Shown here piece after piece: positions 15,239 to 23,805 of a stretch of DNA of 54,877 bases; position 1 is the stretch's first letter; each line of letters opens with the position of its first letter. The DNA comes from an uncultured Hymenobacter sp. (GTDB taxonomy: Bacteria > Bacteroidota > Bacteroidia > Cytophagales > Hymenobacteraceae): contig CAJYVK010000288.1 in NCBI GenBank assembly GCA_913778455.1, forward strand, positions 1-54,877, given 5' to 3'. Made by a program: the position numbers and the translations under genes. Below the pieces are notes generated by a model. It was not told where the DNA came from, searched no databases, and saw only the letters and a program-made list of their open reading frames with translations.

Positions 15239-17200
15239 ATGAACGAGTACACCCCTAGCCGGCCCATCGACCCGCAGGCGGCCCTGCGGCAGCGGGCCGA
15301 GCGCCGCCGGCTCGTAACCCAGAGCCTACCCGCCGATGCCTCGCCCGATACCCAGCGCCTCGTGCAAGAACTGCAAGTGCACCAGATCGAGCTGGAAATG
15401 CAGTACGAAGAGCTGCTGCTGGCCCAGGCCGAAGCTGAGAGCAGCCGCGCCCAATACGTAGACCTGTACGATTTTGCGCCGGTAGGCTACTGCACGCTGG
15501 CCGCCGATGGCACGCTGCTGCAACTCAACCTGCGCACCAGCCAGCTGCTGGGCGAAGACCGCCGCCGGCTGCTGGGACGGCGGCTGGCCCTGTTCGTGGT
15601 GCCCGCCGAGCGCCCGCAGTTTGCCGAGTTCGTGGCCCGGCTCTGGGCCAACCCCGGCCAGCGCCAGAGCTGCGAGCTGGCCATGTGCGGGCCGCAGGGC
15701 CAGCCGTTTTTTGCCCAGCTCGAAGGCACGGCCCCGGCCGACGACGAGGCCCCCGGCCAGCCGCCCGGCAGCTGCCGGCTCGTGCTCTTCGACGTGACGG
15801 CCCGCCGCCGCGCCACCGACCAGCTGGCGGCCAGCGAGGCCCGCTTCCGGGCCACCTTCGAGCAGGCCCGCGACGGCATGGCGCTCATCGAACACCTGCG
15901 CTTTGTCGATGTGAACGCGGCCGCCCTCAATCTGCTCGACGTCGCCGATAAGGGCCAGGTGGTGGGCCGCCGGCTACCCGACTTCTGGCCCGAGTTTCAG
16001 CCCAACGGGCGCCGCTCGCTCGACCTGCTCACCGAGGCCATGCGGGAGGCCCAGCAGCGCGGCTGGTGCCGGCTGGAATGGCGGCGCTACCGCGCCACCG
16101 GCGAAGAAGTCTGGGACGAGCTTTCCTTCAACCCCGTACTGGTCGATGGCCGGCCTCTGCTGCACGTAGCCTGGCGCGACGTGACGGCCCGCAAGCGCGA
16201 CGAGGAGGCACTCGATTACAAAAACCGCCTGCTCGGCAACATCCTGCGGCACCTGCCCGTGGTGCTGGGCCGCCTCGGCCCCGACGGCCGCTACCGCGAG
16301 CACGCCGGTCAGAGCCTGCGTCGCCTGGGCCTGGCCGACAACGAGTTGGTGGGCCAGCGGGCCGAGGAAGCGTTTCCGGAGAGCGCGGCGCACTTTCGGC
16401 ACATGCTGGCCGGCCATAGCCACACCTACGTGGCGCACGTGGAGCGCGGGGGCCAGCCCATTTACCTCCAGTGCTTCGGCTTTTTCGACGCCGAGCAGCA
16501 GGAAGTCATTATTCTGGCCCTCGACATTACGGAGTCGGAGCTGATTAAGGCCGAGGCTACCCAGCAGCAGCTGCGCCAGCAGCAGGAGGTGCTCTCAGCC
16601 ATTCTCACCACCCAGGAGGAGGAGCGCCGCCGCATTGCCGAGGCCCTGCACAACGGTGTGGGCCAGCTGCTCTACGCCACCCGCCTGCACCTCGACGCCC
16701 TGCCGCCTTCCGAGGGTGGCCGCGCCAGCCAGCAACTGCTCAACGAGGCCATCGAGGCTACCCGCACTATTTCCTTTGAATTGACGCCCAGCATTCTGGA
16801 AGATTTTGGTCTGGTCACGGCCCTGCGCGAGCTGGCCAGCCGCATTCCCCAGAGCCTGACCGTAGACCTCAACCTGCGCGGCCTGGCCGAGCCGCTGCCG
16901 GCACTGCTGGCTACGGCCGTGTACCGCATCGTGCAGGAGTTGCTCAACAACGTAATGAAGCACGCCCAGGCCCAGGAGGTCTTCGTGCAGGTAGTGCGCG
17001 AAGAGGACCAGCTGCACCTGAGTGTGGAAGACGACGGCGTGGGGATGAGCGCCCGCCCGCCCGCCCGGGCGGGGAAGGGCGGCATTGGTCTGGCTGGCAT
17101 TCGCACGCGGGTGGGGCTGCTGGGCGGCACCTTCGACCTGCACTCGCGCCCCGGCCGGGGCACGGGTGTGTTTTTACAAGTGCCGGTGCCAGCCAGCTAG
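15239..17200 (+). CDS. PAS-domain histidine kinase of the NarL-partner (HisKA_3) type
   Basis: 653 residues from the ATG at 15239; an upstream in-frame start at 15140 adds a region without family features. An N-terminal helical segment (about 36-72) is followed by three PAS-like domains (about 75-190, 200-318, 325-435). The dimerisation domain is of the NarX/DegS type: EEERRRIAEALHNGVGQLL with phospho-acceptor His471. The ATPase domain has the N-box QELLNNVMKHAQ, VEDDGVGM and GGIGLAGIRTRVGLLGG. No transmembrane segment is evident, so it is probably cytosolic. Kinases of this type normally pair with NarL/FixJ response regulators; the only such regulator in the window is at 28824-29468, which makes it a candidate partner. 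It lies 164 bases downstream of the CheB-CheR gene on the same strand. Confidence 0.92.
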   Translation: MNEYTPSRPIDPQAALRQRAERRRLVTQSLPADASPDTQRLVQELQVHQIELEMQYEELLLAQAEAESSRAQYVDLYDFAPVGYCTLAADGTLLQLNLRTSQLLGEDRRRLLGRRLALFVVPAERPQFAEFVARLWANPGQRQSCELAMCGPQGQPFFAQLEGTAPADDEAPGQPPGSCRLVLFDVTARRRATDQLAASEARFRATFEQARDGMALIEHLRFVDVNAAALNLLDVADKGQVVGRRLPDFWPEFQPNGRRSLDLLTEAMREAQQRGWCRLEWRRYRATGEEVWDELSFNPVLVDGRPLLHVAWRDVTARKRDEEALDYKNRLLGNILRHLPVVLGRLGPDGRYREHAGQSLRRLGLADNELVGQRAEEAFPESAAHFRHMLAGHSHTYVAHVERGGQPIYLQCFGFFDAEQQEVIILALDITESELIKAEATQQQLRQQQEVLSAILTTQEEERRRIAEALHNGVGQLLYATRLHLDALPPSEGGRASQQLLNEAIEATRTISFELTPSILEDFGLVTALRELASRIPQSLTVDLNLRGLAEPLPALLATAVYRIVQELLNNVMKHAQAQEVFVQVVREEDQLHLSVEDDGVGMSARPPARAGKGGIGLAGIRTRVGLLGGTFDLHSRPGRGTGVFLQVPVPAS

Positions 17201-17296
17201 CCAGCGGTGAAACGGCAAAAATTACGTAGAAGATAACCAGCAGATTTACTGAGATAAATACGGGTTTTTTGAGCAGACTTCGGCTACTGAAAGCCG

Positions 17297-17304
17297 TAGC
17301 TTTG
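17297..17304 (+). promoter_or_regulatory. Candidate -7 box for the STAS-like gene
   Basis: TAGCTTTG matches TAnnTTTG exactly and lies 40 bases before the ATG at 17345, in an AT-richer stretch. No convincing -33 TTTG at the right spacing. Confidence 0.45.
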
Positions 17305-17344
17305 TCTAACTATTTAGTGCTTAAAACCTATTTATTTCCTAGCT

Positions 17345-17749
17345 ATGGGAGCAACTTCTACGTTCACGGTACACCTAAGTAATCAGCAAACGACGGCCGG
17401 CTTGAGTCTGCGCGGCAGCTGCAACGGCACGGTCGCTGCGCAGCAGCTTGAGCGGGCCGTGGCCGAGCTGGTGGCCGCCCGCGTCCCTTTCGTGTGGGTC
17501 GATTGCCGCCGCCTCCTTTCCCTTAGCTGGCACGCCCAACGCGCCATCTTCAACGCCCACCAGCAGGCCCGGGTGGCGGGCACGGTATTGTACTGGTGCG
17601 GCTTTTCGCCGGGCGTGCTCAGCCAGCTGGCCGATACCGGCCTGCACCTGCTACTGAGCGTGCTGCCCGCCAGCTCCTACCAAGGCCCCCGCGTGCTGCT
17701 GCAAGACCACGTGCCCAGCCTGCTCAGCCGGGGTCTTACGCCGGGCTAG
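17345..17749 (+). CDS. Small STAS-like protein (paralogue of 27644-28072)
   Basis: 134 residues, no family recognised with certainty. The pattern FVWVDCRRLLSLSWHAQRAI, followed by an Ala-rich helix, GTVLYWCGFS and a Leu/Gly-rich LADTGLHLLL segment, resembles the STAS fold of anti-anti-sigma factors. There, an Asp-Ser pair precedes a helix and a strand. Here the usual DSSG phosphorylation motif is replaced by LSLSW. A paralogue at 27644-28072 shares GLSLRGSC, WVD/WID, LS, AGT, WCG and PASSYxGP in the same order. By position it may belong with the upstream kinases as an output or partner-switch protein; this is inference only. Confidence 0.7.
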   Translation: MGATSTFTVHLSNQQTTAGLSLRGSCNGTVAAQQLERAVAELVAARVPFVWVDCRRLLSLSWHAQRAIFNAHQQARVAGTVLYWCGFSPGVLSQLADTGLHLLLSVLPASSYQGPRVLLQDHVPSLLSRGLTPG

Positions 17750-17753
17750 CTGC

Positions 17754-18257
17754 TTACTTGGTCGGGGGCTCTTCAAGCGCGAGGCGGCGGCTTTTCATCA
17801 CCTCTAGCGCCGCTCTTATCTCGTGAAAATGCTTCGTGCGAAAGCAGTTGAATAGTTGTTCGTCGTAGAACAACACGTCTACGTAGGGCGTGCCGCTGTC
17901 CCAGTCTTCTTCCAGCGAGAAATTCAGCGCGGGGGAGTAATAGTTGGCAGCCGCGGCTTGCTCGGGTAGTACCCAATACCCCCACACGGCCGCCTCGGCC
18001 AGGGGGCAGCTGTAGCGCCCTTTCCAAAGGCCACTGCCGAGCACCCGCACCTCCCAGGGCGTTACCGTAACGCGGCAGTACGTCAAGCAAAATCCTAAAA
18101 ACAACAGCCCGCCCAGTACCTCCAAGTTGGTACGCCAGGAAAGCGCACGCACTACCTCCGCCATAACCGACCCGAGCAGTGCCCCGCCCGTCATCAGGCC
18201 CAGGGCTAGCGACTGCACATCGGGCAGCCAGCAGTGAATAGTGATAGAGTTGGCCAT
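17754..18257 (-). CDS. Hypothetical membrane protein
   Basis: 167 residues from the ATG at 18257; a TTG two codons upstream is also in frame. Two hydrophobic helices near the N-terminus (LALGLMTGGALLGSVMAEVV and LGGLLFLGFCLTYC) are followed by a beta-rich soluble part (VTVTPWEVRVLGSGLWKGRY, TPYVDVLFYDEQLFNCFRT) reminiscent of a bacterial PH-like domain. It has no recognised function. It converges on the STAS-like gene with a 4-base gap. A second reading frame over the same bases was rejected because it lacks this membrane/soluble architecture. Confidence 0.65.
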   Translation of the reverse strand: MANSITIHCWLPDVQSLALGLMTGGALLGSVMAEVVRALSWRTNLEVLGGLLFLGFCLTYCRVTVTPWEVRVLGSGLWKGRYSCPLAEAAVWGYWVLPEQAAAANYYSPALNFSLEEDWDSGTPYVDVLFYDEQLFNCFRTKHFHEIRAALEVMKSRRLALEEPPTK

Positions 18258-18456
18258 GCTCAATAATGAAAATCGGCGGGCCGCTCACTGCTCACCCAAC
18301 CCGGATAATTGTTGAAAGCTAACTTACAGTGTCTTTGGTCAGGATTACTTACTGATTACTTACTCGAAGGCCCTTATCTGTAGCGTAACCCTAAGCTGTA
18401 GTTTGGGGAGGCGTCTGGGAATGTTGACCAAGTTCGGAGCCCGACAGCCAGCCCGC

Positions 18457-18491
18457 AAAAATGCCCCGGCTACTAGGTGGCCGGGGCATTC
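18457..18491 (-). terminator. Terminator of the galK-galT operon
   Basis: On the minus strand, ATGCCCCGGC pairs perfectly with GCCGGGGCAT (18480-18489 with 18461-18470) around a 9-nt loop, followed by TTTTTG. It lies 29 bases downstream of the galT stop. Confidence 0.85.
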
Positions 18492-18519
18492 AAGCCAGAG
18501 GCAAAAGCTACGGATTAGC

Positions 18520-19572
18520 CTACGCGGCGGGCGCGGCCTGCTTGTAATGCACGGTGGGCAGCGCCCGCAGGCGCTCGGCAGCCTGCTCGGGGGTGATGTC
18601 GCGCTGGGCATTGGCCAGCAGCTCGTAGCCGACCATGAACTTCTTCACCGTGGCTGAGCGCAGCAGCGGCGGCAGGAAGTGCATGTGCAGGTGCCACTCG
18701 GGGTAGTCACCGCCATCGGTGGGCCGCTGGTGGAAGCCAGCCGAGTACGGGAAGCTGATTTCGAACAGGTTGTCGTATTTGATGGTGAGCTGGCTCAGGA
18801 TGTCGGCCAGGCCGTCGCGCTCGGCGTCGGTGAGTTGGGTGAGGTCCTGCACGGCGCGGCGCGGCAGCACCAGCGTTTCGAAGGGCCACACTGCCCAGAA
18901 GGGCACCAACACCACCCAGGTGTCATTCTCGACCACGAAGCGAGCCTTGGTTTTTTCCTCGATGGCCAGGTAGTCGCTCAGCAGGGTGCGGCCGTGCTGC
19001 TCGAAGTACGCCTTTTGAGCGCGAGCCTCTTTGGCGGGCAGGTCGGGCACAGTGCGCTCGCTCCAGATCTGCCCGTGTGGGTGCGGGTTGGAGCAGCCCA
19101 TTACGAAGCCCTTGTTCTCGAAAATCTGCACGTAGTTGATGTTCGGGTCGGCCCCGAGGGTGCGGAACTCGTCGGTCCACACGTCCACCACGCGGCGGAT
19201 TTCGCTCACCGGCATCTCGGGCAGCGTCAGGTCGTGGCGGGGCGAAAAGCAGATGACGCGGCAGTGACCGGTTTCGGCCTCGGCCCGTAGCAGGCCGCCT
19301 TCCTCGTAAGTGCCAACTTCGCCCTCGGGCAGCAAAGCCGCGAAGTCGTTGTCGAACACAAACTGGTGCTCATACTTAGGGTTCACGTCGCCGCTGGTGC
19401 GGGTGTTGCCGGGGCACAGGTAGCAGGTGGGGTCGTAGGTAGGGCGGGCCTCGGCCTCGTCTTTTTCCTGCTGGCCCTGCCAGGGGCGCTTGGAGCGGTG
19501 CGGCGACACGAGCACCCACTCATCGAGCAAAGGATTGTAGCGGCGGTGCGGCTGTTGGGTGAAATCGAACAT
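18520..19572 (-). CDS. galT: Galactose-1-phosphate uridylyltransferase
   Basis: 350 residues from the ATG at 19572. It exchanges UMP between UDP-glucose and galactose-1-phosphate in the Leloir pathway (cytoplasm). The catalytic HPH is at residues 164-166 in [10 protein letters not shown], the same numbering as the E. coli enzyme, with zinc-site cysteines at Cys50 and Cys53 (CYLC) and a C-terminal EWHLHMHF iron/zinc-binding segment. Length matches the family. The frame stays open upstream to 19680, but those codons are translated from the palindromic repeat between galK and galT and begin before any family homology, so the longer start was rejected. It lies downstream of galK on the same strand. 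Confidence 0.95.
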   Translation of the reverse strand: MFDFTQQPHRRYNPLLDEWVLVSPHRSKRPWQGQQEKDEAEARPTYDPTCYLCPGNTRTSGDVNPKYEHQFVFDNDFAALLPEGEVGTYEEGGLLRAEAETGHCRVICFSPRHDLTLPEMPVSEIRRVVDVWTDEFRTLGADPNINYVQIFENKGFVMGCSNPHPHGQIWSERTVPDLPAKEARAQKAYFEQHGRTLLSDYLAIEEKTKARFVVENDTWVVLVPFWAVWPFETLVLPRRAVQDLTQLTDAERDGLADILSQLTIKYDNLFEISFPYSAGFHQRPTDGGDYPEWHLHMHFLPPLLRSATVKKFMVGYELLANAQRDITPEQAAERLRALPTVHYKQAAPAA

Positions 19573-19604
19573 CGGATAGTGAGCGTAAATGATAAAAAGA
19601 GGGG

Positions 19605-19679
19605 TGCGTAGCGCGGACTCTGCGAGTCCGCGAGTGGTAAAAGACCCGACCCACGGACTCGCAGAGTCCGCGCTACGCA
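19605..19679. repeat. Nested palindromic repeat between galK and galT (REP-like family, copy 1)
   Basis: Two perfectly complementary 26-base arms (19605-19630 and 19654-19679) flank a 23-base spacer. Each arm itself holds an inner palindrome GGACTC-TGC-GAGTCC next to GTAGCGC, so the RNA could fold as one long or two short hairpins. Related copies are at 23806-23873 and, more degenerate, at 32706-32768. Confidence 0.93.
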
Positions 19680-19684
19680 AATGC

Positions 19685-20854
19685 TTAGTCCGCGTTCAGC
19701 AGCTCGCCTACGCCGTCGGCCAGCGTGGTCACGTAGGTGTCCAGCTTCAGGCCCAGCTCGCGCTGATAGCCCTCCTTCATGTGCGTCAGGAAAGCCTTTA
19801 CATCGTTGGTAGCCACGAGATTGAGCGTGCAGCCACCGAAGCCACCACCCATCATGCGGGCACCGTAGCAGCCGGGGGCCTGGCGGCTCAGCTCCACAAG
19901 CACATCCAGTTCCTTGCAGCTCACTTCGTAGTCGTCGCGCAAGCCGGCGTGGCTGGCGTAGAGCAGCTCGCCCACTTCGGCCAGCGAGCGGCCGGCACCC
20001 AGGGCGGCCGTGAAGTCGCGCACGCGCTGGTTTTCTTCGACCACGTAGCGGCAGCGGCGGGCCACTACCTCGCCCATTTCGGCCGCGGCGGCTTCAATCT
20101 CGGGCAGCGTGGCGTCGCGCAGTGAGGTGATGGCCGGATTGGTTTTTTGCAGAATCGCCACGCCCTTAGCGCACTCTTCGCGGCGGGTGTTGTACTCACT
20201 GTCGCCCAGCGCGTGCTTCACGCCCGAGTTGCAGAGCACCACCCGGCAGTCGTCGGTGTTGAAGGGGAAGTAGCCGTACTCCAGCGAGCGGCAGTCGAGC
20301 TCCACCACGTGCCCGCCGCGCCCGAAGAGGCTAGCGAACTGGTCCATCAGCCCGCACATTACCTTGGCGTACTCGTGCTCAGCCTTTTGGGCGATGTGCG
20401 CCAGCGTCATGCGGTCGAGGTTGAGCTGGAGCAGCTCGCTCAGGCCCCAGGCTACGCCGCACTCCACGGCGGCCGACGACGACAAGCCCGCCCCGTTGGG
20501 CACGTTGCCACCGAAGGCGCAGTCGAAGCCCGGCACCTCGGCCCCGTGGCGCAGCAGACCCGCCACTACGCCGAGCTGGTAGTTGGCCCAGTGCCCGCCG
20601 GGCAGGGGCGCGATATCGGCCACCGCCACCTCGTAGGTATCGTCGAGGTCGAGGGCCGCCAGCCGGATGCGGTCGGTGCCATTGAGGCGCATCGCGAAGC
20701 GAATTTCCTTATCGATAGCGGCCGGGAGCACTAGGCCATCGTTGTAATCGGTGTGCTCGCCGATGAGGTTGATGCGGCCGGGGGCGCGCAGCAGCAAAGT
20801 CGGGGCCGCGCCAAAATGCCGCTCGAAAGCGGTCGTAAGAACTGTAGTTTCCAT
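19685..20854 (-). CDS. galK: Galactokinase
   Basis: 389 residues, GHMP kinase superfamily. It phosphorylates galactose with ATP to galactose-1-phosphate, the substrate of GalT encoded next. Signatures are [17 protein letters not shown] (galactokinase N-terminal motif, about residues 24-40), the ATP-binding [13 protein letters not shown] (GHMP motif 2, about 128-140) and [13 protein letters not shown] near the C-terminus. Length is typical. The ATG is at 20854. It is the first gene of the galK-galT pair; no epimerase or mutarotase gene is adjacent. The palindromic element between the two genes could lower galT expression relative to galK. Confidence 0.96.
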   Translation of the reverse strand: METTVLTTAFERHFGAAPTLLLRAPGRINLIGEHTDYNDGLVLPAAIDKEIRFAMRLNGTDRIRLAALDLDDTYEVAVADIAPLPGGHWANYQLGVVAGLLRHGAEVPGFDCAFGGNVPNGAGLSSSAAVECGVAWGLSELLQLNLDRMTLAHIAQKAEHEYAKVMCGLMDQFASLFGRGGHVVELDCRSLEYGYFPFNTDDCRVVLCNSGVKHALGDSEYNTRREECAKGVAILQKTNPAITSLRDATLPEIEAAAAEMGEVVARRCRYVVEENQRVRDFTAALGAGRSLAEVGELLYASHAGLRDDYEVSCKELDVLVELSRQAPGCYGARMMGGGFGGCTLNLVATNDVKAFLTHMKEGYQRELGLKLDTYVTTLADGVGELLNAD

Positions 20855-21037
20855 GGGTGGGGCAAAGGTGGCAAGTAGATTTTATACGCAGGCTATGCGC
20901 AGGGGTGCCAGATTCGGCTTTACGGGTCGCATTTTCCGTCGCCCAACCTTTTCCCGCCATCGCTAGTAAGCACAAGGCAGCTAGCCGGCCCACCGCGGGC
21001 TGGCCCATCTCCTTCACCTGCTGGCTATTCTTCACTC

Positions 21038-21244
21038 ATGACTACTTCACGCCTTTCGCTACTCGCTATTCTATCCGTGCTCACCGCTACCCTCACGGGC
21101 TGCGAGCTGGCCGGCGACATTTTCAAAGGCGGCATCTGGATCGGTGCCATTGCCGTGTTCGTTATCGTGGCCCTCATCTGGTGGCTCGTGAGCAAGATGA
21201 GCGGCGGCGGGGGCAGCGGCCCCACGGGCGGCACGTCGGTATAA
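21038..21244 (+). CDS. Small putative lipoprotein with one transmembrane segment
   Basis: 68 residues. The N-terminal signal sequence ends in a lipobox-like LTGC (Cys near residue 22), then ELAGDIFKGGIWIG leads into a hydrophobic helix (about 34-52) and a Gly/Ser-rich tail GGGGSGPTGGTSV. This small protein type is common in Cytophagales, with unknown function; database entries sometimes carry misleading enzyme names. If the Cys is lipidated the helix would still span the membrane, an unusual arrangement. A strong terminator follows. Confidence 0.7.
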   Translation: MTTSRLSLLAILSVLTATLTGCELAGDIFKGGIWIGAIAVFVIVALIWWLVSKMSGGGGSGPTGGTSV

Positions 21245-21261
21245 GCGCTGTATTCTTACGC

Positions 21262-21298
21262 AAAAAGGCGCGGCCCCCAGCGGGGGCCGCGCCTTTTT
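21262..21298. terminator. Strong bidirectional terminator between converging genes
   Basis: A 17-bp perfect stem AAAAAGGCGCGGCCCCC / GGGGGCCGCGCCTTTTT with a 3-nt loop lies between the small lipoprotein gene (plus strand) and the fatty-acid hydroxylase (minus strand). Confidence 0.93.
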
Positions 21299-21316
21299 AG
21301 TGGCGGAAGGTGACGC

Positions 21317-21976
21317 TTACTCGGCGCTGCGCTTGGTGGGCATGGTGCCGACAATGTGGTCCCAGAGGGTGCTGCTTACGCCGAAGGCTACCTCGTCTTG
21401 GCGATAGTGGTGCTGGGCGTGGTGCGTCCACCACACCTTGAGGAAGTTTTTAGGCGGCGCGTACATGTGAATGGCATAGTGCACAAACAGATACATAGCG
21501 TAGCCAAACGTGAAGCCCGACAAAATTCCGAAGGCCCAGGTGCCGAAGACAAACCGGAAAATGAAGAACAGCAGCGACGCTACGAACACCGTCAGGATGG
21601 GCGGCATAGCCAGCCGGGTTTCATCCTTGGGGTACTCGTGGTGCACCCCGTGCATGGTGTACTGAAACTTGGCCCGGCCGGGCGTGGTGGCCGGAATGTG
21701 GTACACGTAGCGGTGCACGAGGTACTCGACCAGCGAAAACAGCAGCAGCCCGCCCAGAAACAAACCCAGGCCCGCCAGCCCCGATACAAAGCCCCGCGTG
21801 ATGCCGTAGTACAAGCTCACCAGGGCCGTGGCGATAAAGATGCTAACCGGCAGCGCAATGTGCGTGTGCGAAAGGCGCTCCAGAATGGGGTTTTCGAATA
21901 ATTGGGCCGAGCCCTTGTGCTTGGGCCGCACTGGCTGGGGAGCCGGGGCGACGGGAGTGTCGGGAAGAGTAGCCAT
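21317..21976 (-). CDS. Fatty-acid hydroxylase / sterol-desaturase superfamily membrane enzyme
   Basis: 219 residues with about four transmembrane helices and the histidine clusters of the di-iron fatty-acid hydroxylase family: HRYVYH, HGVHHEYP, HYAIH and HHAQHH. The arrangement is closest to fatty-acid 2-hydroxylases (FA2H/Scs7-like), which hydroxylate acyl chains of sphingolipids. In Bacteroidota a plausible substrate is the acyl chain of sphingo- or sulfonolipids; this is inference. No lipid-synthesis partner is adjacent. The basic N-terminus (RPKHKGSAQLFENP) is cytosolic. Expression probably starts from the perfect -7 box at 22024-22031. Confidence 0.88.
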   Translation of the reverse strand: MATLPDTPVAPAPQPVRPKHKGSAQLFENPILERLSHTHIALPVSIFIATALVSLYYGITRGFVSGLAGLGLFLGGLLLFSLVEYLVHRYVYHIPATTPGRAKFQYTMHGVHHEYPKDETRLAMPPILTVFVASLLFFIFRFVFGTWAFGILSGFTFGYAMYLFVHYAIHMYAPPKNFLKVWWTHHAQHHYRQDEVAFGVSSTLWDHIVGTMPTKRSAE

Positions 21977-22023
21977 AGCGATGCTGAAACGTAGTTTAGT
22001 ACTAAAAAAATAGCTTTATTGAA

Positions 22024-22031
22024 CAAAGTTA
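22024..22031 (-). promoter_or_regulatory. Candidate -7 box for the fatty-acid hydroxylase
   Basis: On the minus strand the sequence reads TAACTTTG, an exact match to TAnnTTTG, 47 bases upstream of the ATG at 21976. Confidence 0.5.
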
Positions 22032-22061
22032 CGCCCAGGGTCCCGCTACGGTTTTTAACCG

Positions 22062-22604
22062 TTAAGGTTGGAAGCCAGCCGCCGCGAGGGCATGGGCGAC
22101 CTCGGCGACCGGGCCGCCGGGGTGGCGCAGCCGCGCCTGCCGGTAAAACCCTACCCGGGCCTCGTGGGTTTGGGTCAGCCAGTCGGCCAGGGCTTGCTGG
22201 GGCGTGGCGGTGGTAGCCGTAGCGGCTAGCAGCGGACGGGTGGCGGCCTGGTTGCGCCGGGCCAGCCGCCGCCGCAGCTCACGCAGCGGCACATCGAGCC
22301 ACAGCACAAAGCCTGAGCTGTGCAGCACGGCTAAGTTGTCGAAAAAGCAGGGCGTACCGCCGCCGGTGGCCACGACCAGCGGCGGGCCGGGCTGGCTGGC
22401 CACCGCCGCCAGGGCCGCCGCCTCGCGCCGCCGAAAGCCTTCTTCGCCCTCGCTGGCAAAAATTTCCGGAATATTCCGCCCCGCCTCGGCCACAATGCGG
22501 TGGTCGAGGTCCAGAAACTCGCGACCGTAGTATGCGGCCAGCTGGCGGCCCAGCGTAGTCTTGCCCGAGGCCGGCAAGCCGACGAGGTAGAGGTGATTTG
22601 GCAA
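22062..22604 (-). CDS. aroK: Shikimate kinase
   Basis: 180 residues if begun at the TTG at 22604 (M-P-N-H-L-Y-L-V-G). It phosphorylates shikimate with ATP in the chorismate pathway. Seen are the Walker A GLPASGKTT (about 9-17), the shikimate-binding DLDHRI (Asp-x-Asp) and the TGGGTPCF motif in the middle. The frame is open upstream to 22664, but those codons (HQFTNSPSHHLTISPFHH) are a translation of the TGGTGAGA repeat. Starting inside the repeat would place about 20 low-complexity residues before the beta-strand that normally opens the protein, so the TTG is preferred. The C-terminus lacks obvious conserved motifs. Confidence 0.9.
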   Translation of the reverse strand: MPNHLYLVGLPASGKTTLGRQLAAYYGREFLDLDHRIVAEAGRNIPEIFASEGEEGFRRREAAALAAVASQPGPPLVVATGGGTPCFFDNLAVLHSSGFVLWLDVPLRELRRRLARRNQAATRPLLAATATTATPQQALADWLTQTHEARVGFYRQARLRHPGGPVAEVAHALAAAGFQP

Positions 22605-22740
22605 GTGGTGAAATGGTGAGATGGTGAGATGGTGAGATGGTGAATTGGTGAATTGGTGAAGCAATTGGGCAATGAGTCAGTCTTGATGCTTGTTCCACAA
22701 AAGCTACTAACTCACCAGTTCACCATCTCACCACTTCACT
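22605..22740. repeat. TGGTGAGA tandem 8-mers with an inverted arm (second copy)
   Basis: Seven consecutive 8-base units (22606-22661) read TGGTGAAA, three TGGTGAGA, two TGGTGAAT and TGGTGAAG. After a 49-base unrelated centre, an inverted arm of the same family runs at 22711-22740 (TTCACCATCTCACCACTTCAC). The element covers the region upstream of aroK and reaches the stop codon of the upstream permease gene. It is related to the element at 721-864. Confidence 0.92.
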
Positions 22741-23800
22741 ACTGAATGCGAACACGCGGGTCGAGCAGGGCGTAGAGCATATCGACGGCGATGTTGACCA
22801 GCACGAAGATGGCGGCGACGAAGAGGGTGGCCCCCATCACAACCGGAAAATCGAGATTTTCAACGGCGCGTAGCGTGGTAGTGCCCAGCCCTTTCCAGTT
22901 GAAAATGTATTCGATGAAGAACGCGCCGGCCATGAGCGAGGCCAGCCAGCCCGACACGGCCGTCACTACCGGGTTGAGGGCGTTGCGCAGGGCGTGGCGG
23001 CGCACGGTGCGGCCGGGGCTCAGGCCCTTGGCGCGGGCCGTGCGAATGTAGTCCTGGCTGAGCACGTCGAGCATGCTGGAGCGGGTGAGCTGCATAATCA
23101 CGGCCAGCGGGCGCACGCCCAGCGCCACGGCGGGCAGCAGCAGGTTGCGCAGCACCAGGTGGCGCTCGGCGGTGAAGGGGTCGGTCTCGTAGAGCTGCCC
23201 AGTGAGGCTGAGGCCCGTCCAATGGCTCCAGTAAAAGCCGAAGCTGACGGCAATGAGAATGGCCGCCACGAACGACGGCACCGAGATACCCAGTACGGAG
23301 GTGGTTACCAAGGCTCTATCTAGCCACGACTGCGGATGCAGCGCGGCGGCCACGCCCAGCGCGATGCCCCCCACCGCCGCCAGCAGCATGGCCGCCAGGG
23401 CCAGCCACAGCGTGCCCGGAAAGCGGTCGAGCAGGATGCTCAGCACGTCTTGGTTGCTTTGAAACGAGCGGCGCAGGTAGGGCCATTTCAGTACCACGGC
23501 CCGCTGCTGGCCCAGCGGCAGCAGCGCCACGCCGCCGTAGCGGGCCACGCCGGCCGAGTCGCGCCGGTGCACACCCAGCGGCGAGGCATCGTTGAGGTAG
23601 CCCAGCAGGCGGGCGGGCAGGGGCTGATCGAGGCCCAGGTCGGCGTTGATGGCAGCCTTGGTGGCCAAGTCGGTGCGCTGCCCGGCGAGCAGGGCGGCGG
23701 GGTCGCCGGGCAGCACGTTGAAGAGAAAAAAGACGGTGCAGGCCACGCCCACCAGTACGAGCAGGCCCTGACCCAGACGACGCAGAAGAAAGGAGAGCAT
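22739..23800 (-). CDS. DppB/OppB-type ABC transporter permease
   Basis: 353 residues. The N-terminus LLRRLGQGLLVLVGV and FNVLPGDPA are typical of the DppB/GsiC subfamily of peptide/nickel importers. Six hydrophobic helices are apparent. The cytoplasmic EAA loop that contacts the ATPase is seen in DYIRTARAKGLSPGR, and GAFFIEYIFNWKGLG precedes the last helices. The first periplasmic loop (about 60-130) is longer than in E. coli DppB. The rest of the transporter (DppC-type permease, ATPases, binding protein) is not encoded in the window, so the substrate is unknown. A palindromic repeat lies just upstream of its ATG. Confidence 0.9.
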   Translation of the reverse strand: MLSFLLRRLGQGLLVLVGVACTVFFLFNVLPGDPAALLAGQRTDLATKAAINADLGLDQPLPARLLGYLNDASPLGVHRRDSAGVARYGGVALLPLGQQRAVVLKWPYLRRSFQSNQDVLSILLDRFPGTLWLALAAMLLAAVGGIALGVAAALHPQSWLDRALVTTSVLGISVPSFVAAILIAVSFGFYWSHWTGLSLTGQLYETDPFTAERHLVLRNLLLPAVALGVRPLAVIMQLTRSSMLDVLSQDYIRTARAKGLSPGRTVRRHALRNALNPVVTAVSGWLASLMAGAFFIEYIFNWKGLGTTTLRAVENLDFPVVMGATLFVAAIFVLVNIAVDMLYALLDPRVRIQ

Positions 23801-23805
23801 GGGAA

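Noticed and set aside
19605..19679. Recombination site of an integron or phage attachment site
   Set aside because: The sequence recurs in other gaps with no integrase nearby; a REP-like dispersed repeat explains it better.
22606..22661. Possible CRISPR-like or microsatellite array
   Set aside because: The units are contiguous 8-mers without spacers, so it is a tandem repeat and not a CRISPR array.
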